Source of the DNA: Variovorax sp. Root411
GTDB lineage: Bacteria > Pseudomonadota > Gammaproteobacteria > Burkholderiales > Burkholderiaceae_C
Direction of reading: 5' to 3'
DNA length: 64,000 bases
Assembly: GCF_001425205.1 (NCBI RefSeq)
Contig: NZ_LMDW01000001.1
Location: 621,928 to 685,927, forward strand
A model generated the notes under the pieces. The model saw only the letters and a program-made list of their open reading frames with translations, made no database searches and was not told the DNA's origin. The position numbers and the translations under genes are program-made. Below are positions 57,163 through 64,000 of the stretch, piece after piece. Each line of letters begins with the position of its first letter. The stretch's first letter is position 1.

Positions 57163-57903
57163 TTGACCAACTCATCCGCTCCCCTGCAGGCCACCTCCGT
57201 CGAACCCGTCAATGCCGTGGTGCCGCCCGCGCTGCTGCAGTTCGACCCGCGCAAGGCGCCTTTCGTGGCCGGAGCCGAGGGATTGCCGGCAGTGCCGCCT
57301 GCGCAGCTGACGGCGCAGGCATTGCGGGCGCGTTTCGCCACGCCGCCCGACTGGACGCCCGAGCTGCGCCACGAACCGCGAATGACCGATCGCATTCCCG
57401 CGCAGGCCGCGGTGCTGGTACCGATCGTGCAGCGTCCGCAGGGCGCGGCCGTGCTGCTGACGGAGCGCACCTCGAACCTATCGACCCATTCGGGGCAGGT
57501 TGCGTTTCCCGGCGGCCGTGTCGATCCGGAGGACGCCAACATCGCGGCAGCCGCATTGCGCGAGGCCTGGGAAGAGGTTGGCCTTTCTGCGCAATACATC
57601 GAAGTGCTCGGCAACCTGCCGACCTACACGACGGTGACCTCGTTCATCGTGACGCCCGTGGTTGCGCTGGTGCAACCGGACTTCGAGCTCACCATCAATC
57701 CCTACGAAGTGGCGGAGGCCTTCGAGGTGCCGCTCGCGTGGCTGATGGACCCCGCCAACCACCGCCACCACACCGTGCCCGCGCCCGATGGCACCCGGCG
57801 CCAGTGGTACTCGATGCCCTACCAGGACGGTGCCGACGAGCGCTTCGTATGGGGCGCGACCGCCGGCATGCTGCGCAATCTTTACCGTTTCCTGAGCGCC
57901 TGA
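57163..57903 (+). CDS. NUDIX CoA pyrophosphatase-like hydrolase
   Basis: The 246-aa protein has the CoA-pyrophosphatase UPF0035 segment LTERTSNLSTHSGQVAFPGG, followed by the NUDIX helix (ALREAWEEVGL). It would cut CoA or other nucleotide diphosphates. The start is uncertain: TTG 57163 gives the longest sensible protein; an ATG at 57382 lies just before the conserved domain. No clear Shine-Dalgarno is seen. Confidence 0.87.
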   Translation: MTNSSAPLQATSVEPVNAVVPPALLQFDPRKAPFVAGAEGLPAVPPAQLTAQALRARFATPPDWTPELRHEPRMTDRIPAQAAVLVPIVQRPQGAAVLLTERTSNLSTHSGQVAFPGGRVDPEDANIAAAALREAWEEVGLSAQYIEVLGNLPTYTTVTSFIVTPVVALVQPDFELTINPYEVAEAFEVPLAWLMDPANHRHHTVPAPDGTRRQWYSMPYQDGADERFVWGATAGMLRNLYRFLSA

Positions 57904-57944
57904 ATCCCGCCTGAATCTCCAGGCGCCCTCGCTATCATCGAAGG

Positions 57945-58946
57945 ATGAGCTTTTTTGCCATCCTGTGCGCGCTGCTGATCGAGCAGGTGCGGCCGCTGGG
58001 CCCGCACAATCCCGTGTATGGCGCGGTGCTGGCGTGGACACGCTGGACCAGCCGCAACTTCGACGCGGGCAAGCCGCATCATGGATGGATCGCCTGGGGG
58101 CTCGCGGTGTTCGTGCCCACGCTGGGCGCGCTGGGCGTGCACTGGCTGCTTGTGCTCACGCTGGGGCTGCCCTTCGCGGTGCTCTGGAGCATCGCGGTGC
58201 TCTACGTGACGCTGGGCTTCCGGCAGTTCAGCCACCACTTCACCGACATCCGCGATGCGCTCGACGAAGGCGACGAGCCGCTCGCGCGCTCGCTGCTCGC
58301 GCATTGGCAGGGCGTCGACGCGGCCGACCTGCCGCGCAGCGAGATCGTGCGCCACGTCATCGAGCATTCGGTGATCGCCGCGCATCGCCATGTGTTCGGC
58401 GTGCTCGCGTGGTTCTCGATCGTCGCGGCCATCGGCCTCGGGCCGGCGGGCGCGGTGTTCTATCGCATGAGCGAGTTCGTCTCGCGCTATTGGGCGCACA
58501 AGAACGGCGCCGCGGTGCAGCCGTCGAGCGTCTCGGTTCAAGAGGCCGCGGACCGCGCCTGGCATGCGATCGACTGGCTGCCCGCGCGCATCACGGCGCT
58601 GGGTTTCGCGGTGGTCGGCAGCTTCGAGGAAGCGATCGATTGCTGGCGCAACGACGCACAGCGCTTTCCCAACGAGAACGACGGCGTGATCCTTGCGGCC
58701 ACCTCGGGTGCGGTCAACGTGCGCCTGGGCGGCGGCTCGCTGAGTCCGATCCCGGTTGCCGATCCGCTGCCCCGCGCACAGGCCGGCGAATCGCTGGCCG
58801 ATGGCCGCCGCACCGACAGCGGCAGCACGCCGGGGCGCGAGCCCGAGCCCGGTCATCTGCGCAGCGTGGTGGGCCTGGTCTGGCGCTCGGTCGTGATGTG
58901 GATGGTGCTGCTGGCCTTGCTCACATTGGCTCGCCTGCTGGGCTGA
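57945..58946 (+). CDS. CobD/CbiB-like membrane protein
   Basis: The 333-aa protein has 4-5 helices and CobD/CbiB-like segments ([60 protein letters not shown]). In cobalamin synthesis CbiB attaches aminopropanol; the beta-proteobacterial form is close to AmpE and may act elsewhere. A TATCAT box ends 6 nt before the ATG, so the mRNA may have a very short leader. It is followed after 16 nt by a HisC-type aminotransferase. Confidence 0.82.
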   Translation: MSFFAILCALLIEQVRPLGPHNPVYGAVLAWTRWTSRNFDAGKPHHGWIAWGLAVFVPTLGALGVHWLLVLTLGLPFAVLWSIAVLYVTLGFRQFSHHFTDIRDALDEGDEPLARSLLAHWQGVDAADLPRSEIVRHVIEHSVIAAHRHVFGVLAWFSIVAAIGLGPAGAVFYRMSEFVSRYWAHKNGAAVQPSSVSVQEAADRAWHAIDWLPARITALGFAVVGSFEEAIDCWRNDAQRFPNENDGVILAATSGAVNVRLGGGSLSPIPVADPLPRAQAGESLADGRRTDSGSTPGREPEPGHLRSVVGLVWRSVVMWMVLLALLTLARLLG

Positions 58947-58962
58947 GCAAAAAAGAACCCCA

Positions 58963-60054
58963 ATGGCAAATCCCGTTCCGGCTTTCTGGAGCCCGCGCAT
59001 CGGCGCGCTCGAACCCTATGTGCCCGGCGAGCAGCCGCGTATCGCGAACCTCGTCAAGCTCAACACCAACGAGAACCCGTACCCGCCGTCGCCGCTCGCC
59101 ATCGAGGCTATCCGGCGTGCGGCCGAGAACGGCCTGGAGCTGTATCCCGATCCCACCTCGCTCGCGCTGCGCGAAGCAGTGGCACGGCGGCACGGCCTGC
59201 AAGTCGATCAGGTGTTCGCGGGCAATGGTTCGGACGAGGTGCTCGCGCACGCCTTCTTCGCGTTCTTCCAGAAGGCCGAGCCGCTGTTGATGCCCGACGT
59301 GAGCTACAGCTTCTACAAGGTCTATGCGCAGCTCTATGGCATCGCGTGCGAGCTGCAGCCGGTCGACGACGGCCTGCGCATCGACGTCGATGCCCTCGCG
59401 GCGCGCGCCCGCAAGGGTTGTGCGGGCGTCGTGATCGCGAACCCGAACGCGCCGACCGGCATCGGGCTGCCGCTCGCGCGCGTCGAGCAACTGCTCGAAG
59501 CCTGCCCCGATCGCGTGGTGCTGGTCGATGAGGCGTACGTCGATTTCGGCGGCGAGAGTACGCTGCCGCTGATTGGCAAGTACCCGAACCTGCTGGTGGT
59601 GCAGACCCTTTCCAAGTCGCGCTCGCTGGCCGGCCTGCGGGTCGGCTTCGCCTGCGGCCAGGCGCACCTGATCGACGCGCTGGTGCGCGTGAAGGACAGC
59701 TTCAATTCGTACCCGATCGACCGCCTGGCCTCGGCCGGTGCCGTGGCCGCGCTGGAAGACGAAGACTGGTTTCGCAGCACCCGCGACAAGGTCGTCGACA
59801 CCCGCGAGGGCCTCGCCCTCCAGCTCGAAGACCTGGGCTTCGAGGTGCTGCCGTCGCAGACCAACTTCATCTTCGTGCGCCATCCGCAGCGCGATGCGGC
59901 CGAACTGGCGGCCCTGCTGCGCGAGCGCGCGGTGCTGGTGCGGCACTTCAGGCAGCCGCGCATCGCGCAGTACCTGCGCATAAGCATCGGCACGCGCGAG
60001 CAATGCAGCTTGCTCGTGCAGCGCCTGCAGGACATTCTTGACTCGACTCCCTGA
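58963..60054 (+). CDS. hisC: Histidinol-phosphate aminotransferase (HisC2 type)
   Basis: This 363-aa class-I/II PLP enzyme has [48 protein letters not shown] and the PLP Lys in [15 protein letters not shown]. It transaminates imidazole-acetol phosphate in histidine synthesis. The neighbouring CobD-like gene raises the alternative of a threonine-phosphate decarboxylase, a close relative, but motifs fit HisC better. It is not in the main his operon. Confidence 0.88.
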   Translation: MANPVPAFWSPRIGALEPYVPGEQPRIANLVKLNTNENPYPPSPLAIEAIRRAAENGLELYPDPTSLALREAVARRHGLQVDQVFAGNGSDEVLAHAFFAFFQKAEPLLMPDVSYSFYKVYAQLYGIACELQPVDDGLRIDVDALAARARKGCAGVVIANPNAPTGIGLPLARVEQLLEACPDRVVLVDEAYVDFGGESTLPLIGKYPNLLVVQTLSKSRSLAGLRVGFACGQAHLIDALVRVKDSFNSYPIDRLASAGAVAALEDEDWFRSTRDKVVDTREGLALQLEDLGFEVLPSQTNFIFVRHPQRDAAELAALLRERAVLVRHFRQPRIAQYLRISIGTREQCSLLVQRLQDILDSTP

Positions 60055-60067
60055 AGGAACCCTGGCG

Positions 60068-61093
60068 ATGCCGACCCACGACACCGACCCGCGCGCGGCG
60101 GCCTGCGCAGGCTTCTGGCAAGCAGTGAGCGATCGGCTCGAGAGCCTTCGCGCCCTGCCTGCCCGTGAACTGATGGAGGGGCTCAACGAACTGCTGGAGC
60201 CTTTCTATCCCCGGTTGTCGGCCGAGGTGGCGGGCGAGCCGCCCGCGTTCAAGCTCGTGCTGACCGCGCATGGTTCGGTGGACGACTTCGAGGACCTGAT
60301 GGCGCTGGTGCAAAGCAGCCCCAGGCTGCCGCAGCTGGAGGTGGAGGCTTTCCGCCAGCGTTCGAGCGATGGTTTCGGCATGCGCATGGACGACTTCGAA
60401 CTGGCGAGCTCCGAAGTCCTCGTGAAGCATGAGCCCTACCGGGGCCGGGTGGCGCTGGAGATCGGCTTCGCCAAGCCCATTCCGATGGACATGCAGGACC
60501 ACGCGCGCCACATGAGCCTCATCATGCTCGACCACATCCTGGGCGAGTACGACTTTGCGGTGAAAGTCGGGGCGGTCGACCACGTCGAGGTCGATGCGCA
60601 GGCGGATTTCGATGGCGTGCCACTCGACGATTTCGTGCCGCTGTTCGACGCCTGCTGGCGCGACGAGCTTGGCCACACCGGTGTGTTTCCTCCGGGCGAG
60701 CACGCGTGGTCGGGCGTGAGCGCGACGCGCGAGGCCGAAGACGGCCGCGAGGTCGAGGTGATCGTCATGCGCAATGACGCGGCCACCGCACTGGTGGGGC
60801 GCGCCGACCTGTGCCACCGTCTGTCGGTCGCCACGCCGGTCGAATCAGGCGAGGAACTGGAAGAAGCGCGCAACCACGAAGACCGGCTGACAGCGCGGCT
60901 GCAGACGCACGAAGCGGGTTGCTGCACGCACGTGGTGCTGGAAGAGGGTGTTCGCACCGTGCACTTCCAGGTGGCCGATCCGGAAGCTGCCATCTCGCAT
61001 GCGCAATCGCTGCAGGACGAGATGGACCTGCCGGTGACGCTGGACCTCGTCTTCGACCCGACCTGGAAGTCCTACCGGATCTGGCTGCGCTGA
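60068..61093 (+). CDS. Conserved protein of unknown function
   Basis: The 341-aa, acidic, soluble protein has no signal peptide or helix. The first 95 residues are helical (FWQAVSDRLESLRALPAREL). A middle part carries MQDHARHMSLIMLDHILGEY and LFDACWRDELGHTGVFPPG. The C-terminal 80 residues include GCCTHVVLEEGVRTVHFQVA. I do not recognise a domain. It follows hisC by 13 nt and converges with rsgA. Confidence 0.78.
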   Translation: MPTHDTDPRAAACAGFWQAVSDRLESLRALPARELMEGLNELLEPFYPRLSAEVAGEPPAFKLVLTAHGSVDDFEDLMALVQSSPRLPQLEVEAFRQRSSDGFGMRMDDFELASSEVLVKHEPYRGRVALEIGFAKPIPMDMQDHARHMSLIMLDHILGEYDFAVKVGAVDHVEVDAQADFDGVPLDDFVPLFDACWRDELGHTGVFPPGEHAWSGVSATREAEDGREVEVIVMRNDAATALVGRADLCHRLSVATPVESGEELEEARNHEDRLTARLQTHEAGCCTHVVLEEGVRTVHFQVADPEAAISHAQSLQDEMDLPVTLDLVFDPTWKSYRIWLR

Positions 61094-61105
61094 AGCAGCC
61101 CTGCG

Positions 61106-62056
61106 TCAGTACCGCTTCTGGCTCAGCTCGGCGAACAGTTCGCCGTAGATCCTGTAGCGGCTCGCGCTGATGGCGCCCGGTTCGCTCGCGGTCTCGACGT
61201 TTGCGATCACGCCGCAGCCCGGCTCGTGCAGGTGCGTGCAGTTGTAGAACTTGCAGTCGTTCGCATGCTCGGCGATGTCGGGCATGAGCCCTGCGAGCTG
61301 CATCGGCGCGATGTGGTTCAGGCCGAATTCCTGGAAGCCCGGCGAGTCGATCAGACCGGTGGTGCGGGCCTCGTCGATCCAGTACCAGGTGGTGCTCGTG
61401 GTCGTGTGCTTGCCCGAGTTCAGCGCCTGCGAAATCTCCTGCGTCAACACGGTGGCGCCCGGCACCAGCAGGTTGGTCAAGGTGCTCTTGCCCGATCCGG
61501 ACGGACCGAGCACGAGGGTGGATTTGCCGGCCAGGAGCTTCATCAGCGATGCGTAGTCCGCCTCGCCCGACGCCTTGAGCGACAGCGGCAGCACGCCGTG
61601 GTGCATGCGGCGGTAGGGTGCCAGCTTGTTCCACGCGCGCTCGAAGGGCTCGACCAGGTCGCTCTTGTTGAGCGCGATGATCGGTGCGATGCGCTCGGCC
61701 TGGGCCGCGATCAGCGCGCGCGCCAGCTGATGTTCGGAGAATTCCGGCTCGGCCGCGATCAGGATCAGCACGTGGTCGAGGTTGGCCGCGAACGACTTGG
61801 TGCGGATCTCGTCCTGCCGGTAGAACAGATTGCGCCGCGGCAGCACCTGCTCGATGGTGCCTTCGTCCTCGCTGGCCTGCCAATGAACGCGGTCGCCGAC
61901 CACGGCTTGGCTCTTCTTGCCGCGCGGATGGCAGATCAGCCGTTCGCCCGTGGGTGTTTCGACCAGGCAGTGGCGTCCATGGCTGGCAACGACAAGGCCC
62001 TCGCGGAGTGCCTTCGCAGCGGTTGCCGTGGGCGCGGCGCGGCCGGGCTTAGCCAA
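61106..62056 (-). CDS. rsgA: Ribosome small-subunit biogenesis GTPase RsgA
   Basis: The 316-aa circularly permuted GTPase has an N-terminal OB fold, G4 LNKSD first, then G1 GPSGSGKSTLTNLL and G3 DSPGFQEFG. It ends with a zinc domain (CKFYNCTHLHEPGC). It checks late 30S assembly. It lies 12 nt downstream of phhB. Confidence 0.96.
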   Translation of the reverse strand: MAKPGRAAPTATAAKALREGLVVASHGRHCLVETPTGERLICHPRGKKSQAVVGDRVHWQASEDEGTIEQVLPRRNLFYRQDEIRTKSFAANLDHVLILIAAEPEFSEHQLARALIAAQAERIAPIIALNKSDLVEPFERAWNKLAPYRRMHHGVLPLSLKASGEADYASLMKLLAGKSTLVLGPSGSGKSTLTNLLVPGATVLTQEISQALNSGKHTTTSTTWYWIDEARTTGLIDSPGFQEFGLNHIAPMQLAGLMPDIAEHANDCKFYNCTHLHEPGCGVIANVETASEPGAISASRYRIYGELFAELSQKRY

Positions 62057-62068
62057 GGGCGTGGTCCG

Positions 62069-62422
62069 TCATGCGGCGGGGCTGGCGACCAGCGCGTCGG
62101 CCTGGCGCGCGCAGTCGAAGTCGGTGACCGACAGGCCACCCACGTCGTGCGTGTTGAAGCGCACCACGCAGCGGTTGTAGTGCACCGACAGGTCGGGGTG
62201 GTGGTCCTGCGTGTGCGCCACGAAAGCCAGCGCGTTCACGAAGGCGATGGTCTCGAAGTAGTTGGCGAAGGTGAAGGTCTTCTCGATGGCGACATTGGCG
62301 CCGTCGCCGGTGAGCTTCCAGCCGTCGAGCTTGGCGAGGCCCGAAACGATTTCGGTGGCGCTCAGCGCCTTGCGGGGAGGAAGGTTCTTCCAGTCTTTGG
62401 GCTTGAACATGCTCTGATTCAT
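62069..62422 (-). CDS. phhB: Pterin-4a-carbinolamine dehydratase
   Basis: The 117-aa protein has FTFANYFETIAFVNALAFVA, HTQDHHPDLSVHYNRCVVRF (the catalytic HHPD region) and THDVGGLSVTDFDCA. It recycles pterin cofactor for aromatic hydroxylases; no phenylalanine hydroxylase gene is in the window. It lies between the M48 protease and rsgA on the same strand. Confidence 0.93.
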   Translation of the reverse strand: MNQSMFKPKDWKNLPPRKALSATEIVSGLAKLDGWKLTGDGANVAIEKTFTFANYFETIAFVNALAFVAHTQDHHPDLSVHYNRCVVRFNTHDVGGLSVTDFDCARQADALVASPAA

Positions 62423-62462
62423 GGGTGTTCCTGTTTGGGGCAGATCGCGGAACACCGCGGAA

Positions 62463-62529
62463 CCGGCTTTGCCGGGCCGCAGGTGTTGCCCCCTGCAAGG
62501 GGGAAGGCGCGCGCGACACGAAGTGCGCG
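62463..62529. repeat. Intergenic cluster of three short hairpins
   Basis: Three inverted repeats stand in a row between phhB and the M48 gene: CCGGC-TTT-GCCGG (62463-62475), CCCCCT-GCA-AGGGGG (62489-62503), and a CGCGC/GCGCG pair around GACACGAAGT (about 62510-62529). The pattern looks like a dispersed intergenic repeat and may also end M48 transcription. Confidence 0.6.
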
Positions 62530-62544
62530 AAGACTGGGGGTGAG

Positions 62545-63798
62545 TCATGTCATCCGCGCAAGGCGCTCGGAAGCCGGCGGGTGCGAATAGTAGAACTTGA
62601 CGAACACCGGATCGGGCGTGAGCGTCGAGGCGTTGTCCTGGTAGAGCTTGAGCAGTGCGGCCGACAGGTCGGCTCCGCTGGTCTGCGCCACCGCATAGGC
62701 ATCGGCCTCGAACTCGTGCTTGCGCGACAGGCGCGCGGGCAGCGGCGCAACGAAGAAGCCGAACACCGGCACGGCGACCATGAACAGCAGCAGCGCCAGC
62801 GCGCTGTTGGGTGCCGTCATGTTGGGCTGCACGCCCAGGCCCGTGTAGAACCAGACCTGCGTCGACACCCAGCCCAGCAGCGCAAAGCCGGCCAGGCTGA
62901 GGGCGAACATCGCGACCAGCCGCTTCACGATATGGCGATGCTTGAAGTGGCCGAGCTCGTGCGCGAGCACGGCTTCCACCTCGCCGGCGTTGAGCTGGCG
63001 CAGCAGCGTGTCGTAGAACACCACGCGCTTGCTGGCACCGAAGCCCGTGAAGTAGGCATTGGCATGCGCGCTGCGCGTGCTGCCGTCCATCACGAAAAGG
63101 CCCTTGGCTGCGAAGCCGCAGCGCTTCATCAGTGCCGTCACGCGCTCCTTGAGCGTGGGGTCGTCGAGCGGCTTGAACTTGTTGAAAAGGGGCGCGATGA
63201 AGGTCGGGTAGATCAGCATCAGCAGCAGGTTGAAGCCCATCCATGCGCCCCAGGCCCAGAGCCACCACAGCTGGCCGGCCGCGCCCATGAGCCAGAGGAT
63301 CAGCGCCGCGATGGGCAGGCCGATCACCGCGCCCAGCAGCGTCGACTTGAGCGTGTCGACGAGCCAGAGCTTCCAGGTCATCTTGTTGAAGCCGAAGCGC
63401 TCTTCGAGCCTGAAGGTCTGCCAGAGCGTGAAAGGCAGCTCAAGCAGGCCGCCGATGGCCGCGAAGGCGGCCAGCAGCGCCAGCTGCTGCGCCATGCCGC
63501 CGCCGATCCACGCCAGCAGCAGCTTGTTGAGCAGGTCGAGCCCGCCGAGCAGGGTCCAGCCCAGCAGCAGCGTCGCGCTCCAGGCCATCTCGACCAGGCC
63601 GAAGCGTGCCTTGGCGATGGTGTAGTCGGCCGCCTTCTGGTGGGCGGCGAGGGTGATGGTCTGCGTGAAAGCGGCTGGCACGGCGCCGCGGTGCTGCGCC
63701 ACATGGCGCACCTGCCGCGAGGCGAGCCAGAACTTCACGATCAGGCCTGCAACCAGTGCGGCCGCAAAGGCCAGGGTGAAGATGAGCGAGTAGGACAT
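62545..63798 (-). CDS. M48-family (Ste24-type) membrane metallopeptidase
   Basis: The 417-aa membrane protease has the zinc motif VLAHELGHFKHRHIVKRL near residue 280 and the third ligand in KHEFEADAYAVAQ. There are about six helices and an N-terminal CAAX-protease-like region. It resembles the Ste24/HtpX group, which acts on membrane or misfolded proteins; no prenylation is expected in this organism. It diverges from orn. Confidence 0.93.
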   Translation of the reverse strand: MSYSLIFTLAFAAALVAGLIVKFWLASRQVRHVAQHRGAVPAAFTQTITLAAHQKAADYTIAKARFGLVEMAWSATLLLGWTLLGGLDLLNKLLLAWIGGGMAQQLALLAAFAAIGGLLELPFTLWQTFRLEERFGFNKMTWKLWLVDTLKSTLLGAVIGLPIAALILWLMGAAGQLWWLWAWGAWMGFNLLLMLIYPTFIAPLFNKFKPLDDPTLKERVTALMKRCGFAAKGLFVMDGSTRSAHANAYFTGFGASKRVVFYDTLLRQLNAGEVEAVLAHELGHFKHRHIVKRLVAMFALSLAGFALLGWVSTQVWFYTGLGVQPNMTAPNSALALLLFMVAVPVFGFFVAPLPARLSRKHEFEADAYAVAQTSGADLSAALLKLYQDNASTLTPDPVFVKFYYSHPPASERLARMT

Positions 63799-63857
63799 GA
63801 AGCAGTGAGTTTAGCCCTCGGTATCTGGCGCTGCGGGCCTTCGACGACAATCCTGCG

Positions 63858-64000
63858 ATGCCCGAATCCCTTGACCCGACGCCTCCCGCCGCAGTGCCCA
63901 CCCTGAAGAAAAGCGACCAGAACCTGGTCTGGCTCGACTGCGAAATGAGCGGCCTCGACCCTGAAAAAGAGTTCCTGCTCGAAATCGCCGTGGTCGTCAC
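63858..64000 (+). CDS. orn: Oligoribonuclease (partial, C-terminus outside window)
   Basis: The first 47 codons of a DEDDh exonuclease are present: after a 22-residue Pro-rich leader comes [20 protein letters not shown], with the first two acidic metal ligands (Asp and Glu of DCE). Orn degrades 2-5 nt RNAs, including pGpG from cyclic-di-GMP turnover. GACAAT ends 6 nt before the ATG and there is no clear Shine-Dalgarno, so a leaderless mRNA is possible. Confidence 0.93.
   Translation, partial: MPESLDPTPPAAVPTLKKSDQNLVWLDCEMSGLDPEKEFLLEIAVVV

Overview
The window is 64 kb of dense, GC-rich bacterial chromosome. Gene content and order point to a beta-proteobacterium of the order Burkholderiales, most likely the family Comamonadaceae and probably Variovorax or a close relative. 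The basis is the gltA-sdhE-sdhBADC/gntR/mdh block, paired AcnA and AcnB aconitases, the murJ/rpsT/DUF3579/argD-argF neighbourhood, rpsP-rimM-trmD-rplS, and many start codons placed almost directly after a -10 box. The genus is an inference from gene order and protein sequence; no database was searched. I saw no rRNA, tRNA, CRISPR array, prophage or insertion sequence.

Layout. (1) 1-13.4 kb holds a LysR regulator cut by the window edge, a 46-codon entericidin-like lipoprotein, and a large TCA-cycle block. On the minus strand sdhC-sdhD-sdhA-sdhB-sdhE-gltA read as one operon. A GntR/UTRA regulator sits between sdhC and mdh, with a palindromic operator in the gntR-mdh gap. On the plus strand follow mdh, tam, a CitE-like lyase, a secreted unknown and acnB. 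(2) 13.4-18.2 kb is the irregular part. A 5'-truncated DUF2827 gene and a 5'-truncated trimeric autotransporter (YadA-type) are fused head to head. After a terminator come two intact DUF2827 glycosyltransferase-like genes and a secreted unknown, tightly packed. (3) 18.2-26.5 kb has an XRE regulator with a near-perfect palindromic operator, acnA, a phosphodiesterase, feoA-feoB with a Cys-rich membrane protein, and an FAD monooxygenase. (4) 26.5-36 kb has a large inverted repeat with compensatory changes, an SMI1/KNR4-ankyrin protein, the tryptophan-to-anthranilate operon kynB-kynU-(unknown)-kynA, a YkgJ protein, a two-component system and a lipoprotein S9 peptidase. (5) 36-49 kb has argD-argF, DUF3579, rpsT, murJ, SirB1, a VOC protein, an ECF42-type sigma factor with two YCII/DGPF genes, a three-gene PfpI/AraC/isochorismatase operon, an AI-2E-type permease and purM. 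(6) 49-64 kb is mostly housekeeping: hda, pcnB, folK, DUF47-pit, a TM2 protein, a GNAT, rpsP-rimM-trmD-rplS, a NUDIX CoA pyrophosphatase, a CobD-like membrane protein, hisC, an unknown, rsgA, phhB, an M48 protease and the start of orn.

How the genes work together. The first 13 kb plus acnA cover citrate synthase, both aconitases, succinate dehydrogenase with its flavinylation factor, and malate dehydrogenase, with Tam as a repair or detoxification step for trans-aconitate. The kyn operon turns tryptophan into anthranilate. The feo genes would supply iron for the Fe-S and haem enzymes. The most novel-looking content is the DUF2827 cluster beside a trimeric adhesin, which I propose as a candidate surface-adhesin modification locus with a deletion or rearrangement scar.
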